A stretch of DNA of 64,000 nucleotides from Lachnospiraceae bacterium. GTDB lineage: Bacteria > Bacillota > Clostridia > Lachnospirales > Lachnospiraceae. Below are positions 33,109 to 40,862 of the stretch, piece by piece. How positions within the stretch are numbered: position 1 is the first letter of the stretch; the number at the start of each line of letters is the position of its first letter. Position numbers and translations under genes: made by a program. The stretch spans positions 124,001 to 188,000 of the forward strand of contig JAFSIQ010000010.1 of NCBI GenBank assembly GCA_017439675.1, read 5' to 3'. The notes below the pieces were generated by a model, which was given only the letters and a program-made list of their open reading frames with translations, had not been told where the DNA came from and did not search any database.

Positions 33109-33160
33109 CGACCGTCCGAGTAGAACTAAGGTGCACTAGACCCTGTGTGTTGAGTTTGTT

Positions 33161-33412
33161 TTATTCGTCACCGGGACATATAAATAATTTGTATACAGGA
33201 ATATCCAGAGCGGATGCAATTTGGAATAGAACCTCCAAAGATACAGATGTCTTCATGCCGATTGCTTCAATGTTAGAAATATGGGTTCTGCTAATATCGG
33301 CAAGTTCGGCTAATTGCAATTGTGTTAAGCCTTTCATTTTTCTATAATATGCAACGTTTAGACCAATTGCTTTATATTCAGTAGCGTGTTGTATTTCCAT
33401 AACATTTTTCAT
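33161..33412 (-). CDS. Small XRE family helix-turn-helix regulator
   Basis: An 83-residue protein consisting essentially of one Cro/C1-type HTH (about 18-75: IGLNVAYYRKMKGLTQLQLAELADISRTHISNIEAIG…VSLEVLFQIASALDIPVYKLF). It binds DNA; the target is unknown. The ATG at 33412 lies six bases after GAGGTG; a GTG three codons upstream is inside the ribosome site. It faces away from the small protein gene at 33559, and the shared gap of about 145 bases could hold its operator. Confidence 0.85.
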   Translation of the reverse strand: MKNVMEIQHATEYKAIGLNVAYYRKMKGLTQLQLAELADISRTHISNIEAIGMKTSVSLEVLFQIASALDIPVYKLFICPGDE

Positions 33413-33558
33413 AGTAATCACCTCAGATTCAGTTTATATGTAATCAGTATTTGCATAAACAATTCAGAAATATGCAAATGCACACATTTACTTTGCAAAA
33501 CCTGAAGCAGGTGTTATAATGTGTAGAGAAAATGTATATTTTAAAGGAGAAAAAGAAT

Positions 33559-33750
33559 ATGAAGGATAGTATAACATTTCAGGAATGTATCGAAACTTTG
33601 TCTTACAATCAAGAGCATTATGGGAAAAAAGGATTGAATATCCAAATATATTTTGTGGCACAGATGTTTCAGCTTACCTATAAGGATGTTTTGCGTCAGA
33701 TTAAGAAATATGAGAGGGAAGCGAAGAAAATGCAGAAATTGGATGAGTAA
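33559..33750 (+). CDS. Small protein of unknown function
   Basis: A 63-residue, charged, helical protein (MKDSITFQECIETLSYNQ… FQLTYKDVLRQIKKYEREAKKMQ). I recognise no family. AAAGGAG is 10 bases before the ATG at 33559, and a terminator follows the gene, so it looks expressed. It is divergent from the XRE regulator gene and may be under its control. Confidence 0.6.
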   Translation: MKDSITFQECIETLSYNQEHYGKKGLNIQIYFVAQMFQLTYKDVLRQIKKYEREAKKMQKLDE

Positions 33751-33791
33751 TGCAAGAGATGAAACTGGATTAGTTGGTGTAAAATGGTTAC

Positions 33792-33827
33792 AGAAGTAGC
33801 GCACATTGTGTGCTACTTCTTCATTTT
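33792..33827 (+). terminator. Terminator after the small protein gene
   Basis: Stem GAAGTAG / CTACTTC extended by GCAC / GTG, followed by TTCATTTTG. The T-run is imperfect. Confidence 0.6.
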
Positions 33828-33926
33828 GCAAATTTTTTTGAAAAAACAATTGTCAAAAATCATAAAAAAGACACAAATCTAATATATAGTGTTACAGTAT
33901 ATTAAACATAAAAGGAGTTGACGTAT

Positions 33927-34355
33927 ATGAATCGAGGTTTCGGATTCAAGCAAAAAATAATACGCTTTATGCAAGGGAGATATGGTGTGGACCAGTTGTC
34001 TAGTTTTATGATTTGGTGTGCAGTAATGCTTGCATTGATTGGAATGTTTGTGCAAAGCCCCATATTCACAATTCTTTGTTGGGTGCTCATTATATTTGGA
34101 TATGTGAGAATCTTGTCTAAGAATACAACTAGGCGTTATACCGAAAATCAGAAATTCTTGGATAAAACCTTTGGTATTCGCAATGCATTCGCAAAGGTCA
34201 AATATCGTGTGAAGTACGGAAAGCAGACTCCTGAGGCATATTACATATACAAATGCAAAAAATGTGGACAAAGGATTCGGATTCCTAAGGGTAAAGGAAA
34301 AATTTTGATAACCTGCCCGAAGTGTAAGTATCAGTTTAAAAAGAATAGTAAATAG
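33927..34355 (+). CDS. Membrane protein with C-terminal zinc ribbon
   Basis: A 142-residue protein. A basic N-terminus (about 1-30) precedes two adjacent membrane helices (about 31-48 and 51-68). A cytoplasmic basic domain ends in a zinc ribbon with Cys-x2-Cys at both knuckles (CKKCGQRIRIP… ITCPKCKYQF, about 112-136). The ribbon may bind nucleic acid or a protein partner. No named family is certain. The ATG at 33927 follows AAAAGGAG; the frame opens three codons earlier without reason to use it. It is followed 44 bases on by the DUF5685 and DnaJ genes, with no terminator. Confidence 0.7.
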   Translation: MNRGFGFKQKIIRFMQGRYGVDQLSSFMIWCAVMLALIGMFVQSPIFTILCWVLIIFGYVRILSKNTTRRYTENQKFLDKTFGIRNAFAKVKYRVKYGKQTPEAYYIYKCKKCGQRIRIPKGKGKILITCPKCKYQFKKNSK

Positions 34356-34399
34356 TTTACATAACACATAAAACAAAAATGGTGGAGTGATAAGAGAGC

Positions 34400-35260
34400 A
34401 TGTTTGGTTACATTGTAGTTAACAAATCGGAATTGAAAATCAAAGAGTTTGAGGAATACCGCACATACTATTGTGGTTTGTGCAAGGCATTGAAGGCAAA
34501 AGCAGGAATGAGAGGTCAAATTTCTTTAAGCTATGATATGACATTTTTGGCATTGTTACTAAGCTTATTGTATGAACCGGAGCAACAGGAGTTCGAGAGC
34601 CGATGTATAGTGCATCCTCTTTCTAAGCATAGAATGAAGCAAAATGCCATGATTGATTATGTGGCAGATATGAATTTGTTACTTACATGGTATAAATGCA
34701 AGGATGATTATGCTGATGAGAAGAAGGTGGTCAAAGCATGCTATGGCACACTTATAAATGGTCCAGTTAATGATATACAAAGTAATTATCAAAGACAGCA
34801 TAAGCAAATTCAGGAGTGCATGTCTGAGTTGTATTCCTTGGAACAGAACAAGGTATATGACATTGACAAGCTTTCTGGATGTTTTGGTCATTTACTAGAG
34901 GAGATTTTTGTGGTAAAACAAGACGAGTGGGAAGGTTACCTTCGAAAGATTGGATTTTATATTGGTAAATTTGTGTATATCATAGATGCATATGATGATT
35001 TAAGTGAGGATAAGAAAAAAGGATGTTTCAATCCCTTTGTAGAGAAAGAGACGGAGGAGGATTTTGACGAATGGGTTAGGCAGTTGCTTTTGATGATTGC
35101 AGCGGAGTTTGCTAGAGAATTTGAGAAATTGCCGATTGTGGATAACGTGGATATTCTCCGCAATGTCATTTATTCCGGAGTCTGGACAAGATACGAGGAA
35201 GTAAAGGCAAAACGGCAGAAGAAAATGGCGGAAGGAAGTCAGAGTTCAGCTACAGAGTGA
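34400..35260 (+). CDS. DUF5685 family protein
   Basis: A 286-residue soluble helical protein. The opening MFGYIVVNKSELKIKEFEEYRTYYCGLCKALKAKAG, with its Cys-x2-Cys motif (25-28), is the signature of DUF5685. Later features are LSYDMTFLALLL and the KLSGCFGHLLEEIFVVKQDEWEGYLRKIGFYIGKFVYIIDAYDDLSEDKKKGCFNPF region, with a His/Asp/Asp pattern reminiscent of metal-binding helical bundles. Function is unknown. The DnaJ-domain gene begins 48 bases after its stop codon, with no terminator, so a chaperone partnership is plausible. Confidence 0.8.
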   Translation: MFGYIVVNKSELKIKEFEEYRTYYCGLCKALKAKAGMRGQISLSYDMTFLALLLSLLYEPEQQEFESRCIVHPLSKHRMKQNAMIDYVADMNLLLTWYKCKDDYADEKKVVKACYGTLINGPVNDIQSNYQRQHKQIQECMSELYSLEQNKVYDIDKLSGCFGHLLEEIFVVKQDEWEGYLRKIGFYIGKFVYIIDAYDDLSEDKKKGCFNPFVEKETEEDFDEWVRQLLLMIAAEFAREFEKLPIVDNVDILRNVIYSGVWTRYEEVKAKRQKKMAEGSQSSATE

Positions 35261-35308
35261 TAGGATACGGAAAAGGAAGAATGAAACGATAGAAAGAAGT
35301 GGAATGAG

Positions 35309-36007
35309 ATGAGAAGTCCATATGATATATTGGGGGTATCGCCCAATGCATCAGAAGAGGAAATTAAAAAAGCATATAGAAATCTGAGTCGAAAGTATCA
35401 TCCAGATGCCAATGTGAATAATCCGAATAAGGATAAGGCGGAGGAGAAGTTTAAGGAAGTACAACAGGCGTACGATGCTATAATGAATGGCAAGACAGGT
35501 GGCTATGGAAATAACGGATACGCTAGTGGTGGCTATGGTGCCGGTTATGGAAACGCAGGACAAAGCTATGGAGGATTCGGTGGTTATGGTCACTTCGGAG
35601 GTTTTGGTGGTTACGGCAATCAGAATGCTAGTTCTTATGGAGATGATAAGGATGCAACTTACTTAAATGCTGCCATGAATTACATCCGGGGTGGAGATTA
35701 CAATTCGGCACTTCGTGTGCTTTCCGAGATTGAGAATCGCACAGGAAAATGGTATTATGTATCTGCAATTGCAAATTACAGTGCCGGGAATCAGGCAACA
35801 GCAATACAACATATTCAGATTGCTATGAAAATGGAGCCAAACAATATGGAGTACCAACAGCTTTACAGTACCATGCAGAATGGTGGAGCATGGTATACAA
35901 CAAGAGGGACACAGTATGGATATCCAAGTGGTGGAAGTGATTATTGTTGCAGGTTATGTATGTTCAATCTGTGTCTTAATATGCTATGCGGCGGACCGTG
36001 TTGTTGA
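35309..36007 (+). CDS. J-domain protein with Gly/Tyr-rich linker and Cys-rich tail
   Basis: A 232-residue DnaJ-type cochaperone. The J domain occupies 1 to about 62 with the Hsp70-activating motif His31-Pro-Asp33. A Gly/Tyr/Phe-rich flexible region follows (about 63-112; repeats of GGYG and GGFGGYG). A TPR-like helical part comes next (about 115-185), and a short tail is very rich in cysteine (about 212-232; [20 protein letters not shown]). No classic DnaJ zinc finger or C-terminal substrate domain exists, so it is a specialised J protein, probably guiding DnaK to a particular client, perhaps the DUF5685 protein encoded just before it. Confidence 0.82.
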   Translation: MRSPYDILGVSPNASEEEIKKAYRNLSRKYHPDANVNNPNKDKAEEKFKEVQQAYDAIMNGKTGGYGNNGYASGGYGAGYGNAGQSYGGFGGYGHFGGFGGYGNQNASSYGDDKDATYLNAAMNYIRGGDYNSALRVLSEIENRTGKWYYVSAIANYSAGNQATAIQHIQIAMKMEPNNMEYQQLYSTMQNGGAWYTTRGTQYGYPSGGSDYCCRLCMFNLCLNMLCGGPCC

Positions 36008-36107
36008 TGTAAAGAGTGGAAATCATGCACATTTGTGACAGAGAATGACAACGTGGTATGGTATAATAACCACATCAATGAGTTTGGATTACAGTGGAGG
36101 GGTAGTT

Positions 36108-36710
36108 ATGGACAGAGAATATAAGGAATATGATAGTTCATTTTTTGCAATGTTATCTAGAATGAAGTATATCAATCGTTGGGCGTTGATGCGTAACTCC
36201 TATCCGGAGAATATTAGTGAGCATTCTTTGGAGGTGGGGATGATTGCGCATGTGTTGGCGTTAATCAGCAATAAGAAGTATGGAAACCATCTCAATGCAG
36301 AACGAGCTGCACTAATCGGAATGTACCATGATTGTACTGAGATTATTACTGGAGACATGCCTACACCGATTAAGTATTACAACAAGGATACCGTGGAAGC
36401 TTATAAGTATGTGGAGGAGCAGGCTGCCAAGGATTTGATTGGTATGTTGCCGGACTATTTGCAGGATGAATACGAGAGCATTTTATTTCCGAGAGAAGGA
36501 GAAGAATACCTTTGGAAGTTGGTAAAGGCGGCAGATCGTTTGTCTGCATATGTGAAGTGTATTGAAGAGGAAAAAGCAGGAAATCGGGAGTTTGCCAGCG
36601 CAAAGTCTGCGGTGTATGCAAAGATTGCAGAGATGGATATTCCTGAGGTAAGGGATTTTATTCGTGATTTTGTAGAAGCATACAAGAAGACATTAGATGA
36701 ATTGAGATAG
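36108..36710 (+). CDS. HD-domain 5'-deoxynucleotidase (YfbR-like)
   Basis: A 200-residue HD-superfamily phosphohydrolase. It has RNSYPENISEHSLEVGMIAHVLA (first His), the HD pair in MYHDCTEIITGDMPTPIKY, and a C-terminal Asp in KAADRLSAYVKC. This arrangement matches YfbR, which removes phosphate from deoxynucleoside monophosphates and helps keep dNTP pools balanced. The ATG at 36108 follows TGGAGGGG; the 21 codons upstream in frame are leader. It stands alone. Confidence 0.87.
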   Translation: MDREYKEYDSSFFAMLSRMKYINRWALMRNSYPENISEHSLEVGMIAHVLALISNKKYGNHLNAERAALIGMYHDCTEIITGDMPTPIKYYNKDTVEAYKYVEEQAAKDLIGMLPDYLQDEYESILFPREGEEYLWKLVKAADRLSAYVKCIEEEKAGNREFASAKSAVYAKIAEMDIPEVRDFIRDFVEAYKKTLDELR

Positions 36711-36810
36711 CTCTGTTTTGTGTGAATGATTATAATAATAGGTGTTACAGGTATAACGCGTGTATTGTTGAGAGCAATTTCAATTTGCCGAAGAAAAGCT
36801 TGCAATTTCG

Positions 36811-36839
36811 TAGACATCTTTTAGAAAAAAAGGTATAAT
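36811..36839 (+). promoter_or_regulatory. Promoter of glgA
   Basis: TAGACA (36811-36816), 17-base spacer, perfect TATAAT (36834-36839), giving a leader of about 75 bases. Confidence 0.65.
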
Positions 36840-36921
36840 TATATAGATAGTGTTTTGTGAGTTGATGTTGAATTACTGAACACTGTAGTTTTTCGAATAA
36901 TCGTTATGGAGGGTGTTAGGT

Positions 36922-38373
36922 ATGAAGAATATTTTGTTTGTAGCATCAGAATGTGTCCCTTTTGTTAAGACAGGCGGCTTGGCAGATGTTGTAGGTGCAT
37001 TGCCAAAGATGTTTCCGAAGGAAGAATATGATGTTCGTGTCGTGATTCCGAACTATACGTGTATTCCTTGGGAGTATAGAGAAAAATTTCAATACGTGCA
37101 TCATTTTTACATGGATTTAGGTCAGCGTTTTGAAAATGTTCACGTTGGTATTATGAAGTTAGAGTTAGATGGAATTACATATTACTTTATTGATAATGAG
37201 TATTACTTTTCTGGTTGGGCTCCATATGGAACTATCCGCTTTGATATTGAGAAGTTTACGTTCTTTAGTAAGGCTGCGTTGGCAATTTTGCCGGTTATCA
37301 ACTTTAAGCCAGATGTGATTCACTGTCATGATTGGCAGGCAGGGTTGGTTCCTGTTTATTTACACACACTTTATAAAGACAATTCGTTCTTCCATGGAAC
37401 CAAGACAATTATGACTATTCATAACCTGAAGTTCCAGGGCGTGTGGGATGTGAAGACTTTTAAGTATATTTCTGGTCTTCCAGATTATGTATTTACACCG
37501 GATCGTATGGAGTTCTTTAAGGATGGTAATATGTTAAAGGCTGGTATGATTTATTCCGATTATATTACAACGGTTAGTGATACCTATGCAGGGGAGATTC
37601 AGACACCGGAATATGGTGAGAATTTGGATGATGTGTTACGTTTCCACAACCAGAAGCTATGCGGTATCGTCAATGGTATTGATTATGATGTATATAATCC
37701 GCATACGGATGAGAAACTATTTAGAAAGTATAATGTGAGAAGCTACAAGAAGGGTAAGGCAACCAATAAGATGGAGCTTCAGAAAGAGCTTGGATTACCT
37801 GTAGATGAGAATAAGTACATGATTGCCATCATTTCTCGTTTGACTGACCAGAAGGGATTGGATTTGATAGACTGGGTAATGGAAGGTATTGTGGATCCAT
37901 ATGTGCAGTTTGTTATTATCGGAACCGGGGAGGCGAAGTACGAGAACATGTTTAAGCATTATCAATGGGTATATTCAGACAGAGTGTCTGCTAACATCTG
38001 TTACAACGATGAGAGAGCACATAAGTTATATGCAGCCGCAGACGCCATGTTAATGCCTTCCAGATTTGAACCATGTGGACTCACACAGTTGATTTCCCTT
38101 CGCTATGGTACCGTACCAATTGTACGAGAGACCGGTGGTTTGAAGGATACTGTTGTTCCTTATAACGAGTATGAAGGAACTGGAACGGGATTTTCATTTA
38201 CCAACTACAATGCAGATGAGATGCTTAAGGTAATTAACTATTCAAAGGAGATTTACTACGATCACAGAGATGATTGGAACAAGATGGTAGTAAGAGGCAT
38301 GAAGGAAGATTTCTCATGGGATAAGTCTGCAGTGAAATATATGCAATTATATGATAAAGTATTAGGATATTAA
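36922..38373 (+). CDS. glgA: Glycogen synthase (ADP-glucose type)
   Basis: A 483-residue GT5 glycosyltransferase that extends alpha-1,4-glucan from ADP-glucose. The N-terminal KTGGLADV motif (from Lys16) binds the nucleotide sugar; VIHCHDWQAGLVPVYL and TIHNLKFQGVWD follow. The C-terminal GT-B half has the ISRLTDQKGLDL block and RFEPCGLTQLISLRYGTVPIVRETGGLKDTV with the catalytic Glu. The ATG at 36922 is nine bases behind GGAGGG; a GTG three codons upstream lies at the ribosome site. glgC and glgD are not adjacent. serS follows 22 bases later, an unusual partner. Confidence 0.95.
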   Translation: MKNILFVASECVPFVKTGGLADVVGALPKMFPKEEYDVRVVIPNYTCIPWEYREKFQYVHHFYMDLGQRFENVHVGIMKLELDGITYYFIDNEYYFSGWAPYGTIRFDIEKFTFFSKAALAILPVINFKPDVIHCHDWQAGLVPVYLHTLYKDNSFFHGTKTIMTIHNLKFQGVWDVKTFKYISGLPDYVFTPDRMEFFKDGNMLKAGMIYSDYITTVSDTYAGEIQTPEYGENLDDVLRFHNQKLCGIVNGIDYDVYNPHTDEKLFRKYNVRSYKKGKATNKMELQKELGLPVDENKYMIAIISRLTDQKGLDLIDWVMEGIVDPYVQFVIIGTGEAKYENMFKHYQWVYSDRVSANICYNDERAHKLYAAADAMLMPSRFEPCGLTQLISLRYGTVPIVRETGGLKDTVVPYNEYEGTGTGFSFTNYNADEMLKVINYSKEIYYDHRDDWNKMVVRGMKEDFSWDKSAVKYMQLYDKVLGY

Positions 38374-38395
38374 GAGGAATAAGAGGAGAGAGAAC

Positions 38396-39673
38396 ATGAT
38401 CGACATTAGATTTTTACGCGAGAATCCTGACGTGGTAAGGCAGAACATCAAGAATAAGTTTCAGGACGATAAGTTACCTTTGGTTGACGAAGTAATTGAA
38501 TTAGATGCTAAGAGCCGTGAGGCAAAAGGTAAAGCAGATGCACTTCGCGCTGACCGTAACAAGATTTCGAAACAGATTGGTGCACTTATGGCACAGGGTA
38601 AGAAGGAAGAAGCGGAGGCGACGAAGAAGCTTGTAACGGAGCGGTCTGCTGAGCTTGCTGCTCTAGAAGAGCAGGAGAAGGAATTGCAGGAGAAGATTAC
38701 CAACATTATGATGGTGATTCCTAACATTATTGATTCTTCTGTTCCAATCGGTAAAGATGATAGCGAGAATGTTGAGATTCAGAAATATGGTGAGCCTTTC
38801 GTACCTGACTTTGAGGTTCCATATCATACAGACATTATGGAGAAATTTGATGGTATTGATTTGGATGCGGCAGGTAAGGTTGCTGGTAATGGTTTTTACT
38901 ACTTGATGGGTGATATTGCAAGACTTCATTCTGCGATTATATCTTATGCGAGAGATTTCATGATTGACAGGGGATTTACTTATTGTATTCCACCATTTAT
39001 GATTCGGTCTAATGTAGTTACCGGTGTTATGAGTTTTGCTGAGATGGATGCCATGATGTACAAGATTGAAGGGGAAGACCTTTACTTAATTGGTACAAGT
39101 GAGCATTCTATGATTGGTAAGTTCATTGATACCATTATCAAAGAGGACCAGCTTCCAAAGACACTTACAAGCTATTCGCCATGCTTCCGTAAGGAAAAAG
39201 GAGCGCATGGTATTGAAGAGCGTGGTGTGTATCGTATTCACCAGTTTGAGAAGCAGGAAATGATTGTTGTGTGTAAGCCAGAGGAGAGCCCGATGTGGTT
39301 TGATAAATTGTGGCAGAATACAGTGGATTTGTTTAGAACATTAGATATTCCAGTTCGTACATTGGAGTGCTGTTCAGGAGATTTGGCAGACCTTAAGGTT
39401 AAGTCCATTGACGTGGAGGCTTGGTCACCAAGACAGAAGAAATATTTTGAGGTCGGTAGCTGTTCCAACTTAGGAGACGCACAGGCGCGTCGCCTTAAGA
39501 TTCGTGTAGATGGAGAGAATGGTAAGTATTATGCACATACCTTGAACAACACGGTGGTTGCACCGCCTCGTATGTTGATTGCGTTTCTAGAGAACAACTT
39601 GAATGAGGATGGAAGTGTTAATATCCCAGTAGCATTACGTCCATATATGGGTGGTAAGGATAAGATTCAGTAG
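38396..39673 (+). CDS. serS: Seryl-tRNA synthetase
   Basis: A 425-residue class II synthetase. The N-terminal coiled-coil arm (about 30-105) that grips the long variable arm of tRNA-Ser is evident. Catalytic motifs 2 (FRKEKGAHGIEERGVYRIHQFEKQE) and 3 (TLNNTVVAPPRMLIAFLENN) are intact, and the VEAWSPRQKKYFEVGSCSN segment is typical. Length is normal. AGAGGAGAGAG precedes the ATG. No T-box leader is seen, and it appears to be cotranscribed from the glgA promoter. A strong terminator follows. Confidence 0.96.
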   Translation: MIDIRFLRENPDVVRQNIKNKFQDDKLPLVDEVIELDAKSREAKGKADALRADRNKISKQIGALMAQGKKEEAEATKKLVTERSAELAALEEQEKELQEKITNIMMVIPNIIDSSVPIGKDDSENVEIQKYGEPFVPDFEVPYHTDIMEKFDGIDLDAAGKVAGNGFYYLMGDIARLHSAIISYARDFMIDRGFTYCIPPFMIRSNVVTGVMSFAEMDAMMYKIEGEDLYLIGTSEHSMIGKFIDTIIKEDQLPKTLTSYSPCFRKEKGAHGIEERGVYRIHQFEKQEMIVVCKPEESPMWFDKLWQNTVDLFRTLDIPVRTLECCSGDLADLKVKSIDVEAWSPRQKKYFEVGSCSNLGDAQARRLKIRVDGENGKYYAHTLNNTVVAPPRMLIAFLENNLNEDGSVNIPVALRPYMGGKDKIQ

Positions 39674-39697
39674 AATCGTTACAATTGCAAAGTCTAT

Positions 39698-39735
39698 GAA
39701 ACAAGAAAAGGACCGTATGGTCCTTTTCTTGTTTC
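39698..39735 (+). terminator. Terminator after serS
   Basis: A perfect 17-base-pair stem (GAAACAAGAAAAGGACC pairs with GGTCCTTTTCTTGTTTC) and a GTAT loop. The 3' arm itself supplies T-rich sequence. Confidence 0.88.
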
Positions 39736-39742
39736 ATATTGC

Positions 39743-39955
39743 AAAAAGTATGCTTTGTGCTAAAAGTAAATTGTGTCGTGTAAAGTAAACAACCACCGTA
39801 AGCAGGTACATCCGAGTCCGTCGGCACTTAGTGAGGCAAGCGTTGCCGAACTTAGTACCGCTACGCACTCGGAGTAGTGCGAACGTGCCTGCGACGGTTT
39901 GTTTACTTTGCACGACGTTCATTACATAAACTTCATTGCACAAAGCATACTTTTT
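39743..39955 (-). repeat. Palindromic repeat element, copy B (213 bp)
   Basis: The reverse complement of copy A with about 95% identity across the GC-rich centre. It is bounded by a perfect 18-bp inverted repeat (39743-39760 with 39938-39955). Where the outer arms differ from copy A, both partners have changed so that pairing is kept (see findings). It fills the gap between the serS terminator and the convergent LysR gene. Minus-strand frames through it are translations of the repeat, not genes. Confidence 0.9.
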
Positions 39956-39978
39956 GTAATTGCTTCATCGAGTAAAAA

Positions 39979-40857
39979 TCACTCGGAGATTTTCTTGAAA
40001 TATTTCAAAATATGCTTGTGCATAGTCTTTACAGCAGGTGCCATGAATTCTTCGTTCAAGGTACAGATACCGATGGTACGATGTTCGTCCGGTTTTAGCG
40101 GATACATGTTAACCTCGTATGGAATATTTTGCATGACGAGGCGTGGCATAATACATACTCCAAGTCCTGCCGCAACCATGGCGATGGTGCTTAAGTCATC
40201 TACCACATGACAGGAAGAGCGAATCGTCAATTGGTATTTCTGGAATAGGTTTTGAATATCTGCATCCGTGCTTTCTCGCTGAGAGACAAATTTCTGTTCC
40301 TTTAGTTCTTCTAGTTCAATGTATTTCTTGTTCTTAGGTTTGAAATTTTTGGGTACGATACAGAGTAACTCATCTTCATAAAGGGCAGTGATTGGCAAAT
40401 CTTTACAACTAGAGGAAGATAGAAATCCCAAATCTACAACACCAGTTTTAATCCAATTATATACATCATCATAGGTTCCCTGGTATATCTTGATTTCAAT
40501 GTTAGGATGCAGTTTGGAAAAGCTCGTAACTAATTCCGGTATGAAGCTATTGCAAACGGAGGAAAAGGTTCCAATTTTGACAGAGCCGTGGGTGAGACCA
40601 TTAAATTCTAAGATGGCCTGTTGTAGCTTTGCGTCACTGTTTAATACGGTTAAAATGTAGGGCTGCAGATTTTCGCCATAACTTGTTAGGGTTACACCAT
40701 TTTTGTTTCGATTAAATAAAGGGAATCCCAATTCTTTTTCTGCAGTGGATACTGCGTGACTGATAGCGGAAGGGGTAAGGTTTAACACTTCTGCAGCACG
40801 CTGGAAGCTTCCTTGTTCTACAACTGTTTGAAAAATTTGATATGCCAGTAGCGTCAT
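39979..40857 (-). CDS. LysR family transcriptional regulator
   Basis: A 292-residue regulator: N-terminal winged HTH (1 to about 60; YQIFQTVVEQGSFQRAAEVLNLTPSAISHAVSTAEKELGFPLF) and a two-lobed periplasmic-binding-like effector domain (about 90-290). The effector is unknown. Unusually for this family it is not divergent from its likely target: it lies five bases downstream of the AAA+ gene in the same direction, with its AAGGAG inside the gap and the end of that gene. The two are therefore cotranscribed. The palindromic repeat copy B lies beyond its stop codon. Confidence 0.9.
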   Translation of the reverse strand: MTLLAYQIFQTVVEQGSFQRAAEVLNLTPSAISHAVSTAEKELGFPLFNRNKNGVTLTSYGENLQPYILTVLNSDAKLQQAILEFNGLTHGSVKIGTFSSVCNSFIPELVTSFSKLHPNIEIKIYQGTYDDVYNWIKTGVVDLGFLSSSSCKDLPITALYEDELLCIVPKNFKPKNKKYIELEELKEQKFVSQRESTDADIQNLFQKYQLTIRSSCHVVDDLSTIAMVAAGLGVCIMPRLVMQNIPYEVNMYPLKPDEHRTIGICTLNEEFMAPAVKTMHKHILKYFKKISE

Positions 40858-40862
40858 AATAA

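Noticed and set aside
38374..38395. T-box leader for serS
   Set aside because: The gap to glgA is only 22 bases, too short for a T-box, and none is seen upstream of glgA.
39734..39943. 69-residue minus-strand reading frame across repeat copy B
   Set aside because: Same repeat; no ribosome site and no domain. It resembles hypothetical proteins that arise from such repeats in annotations.
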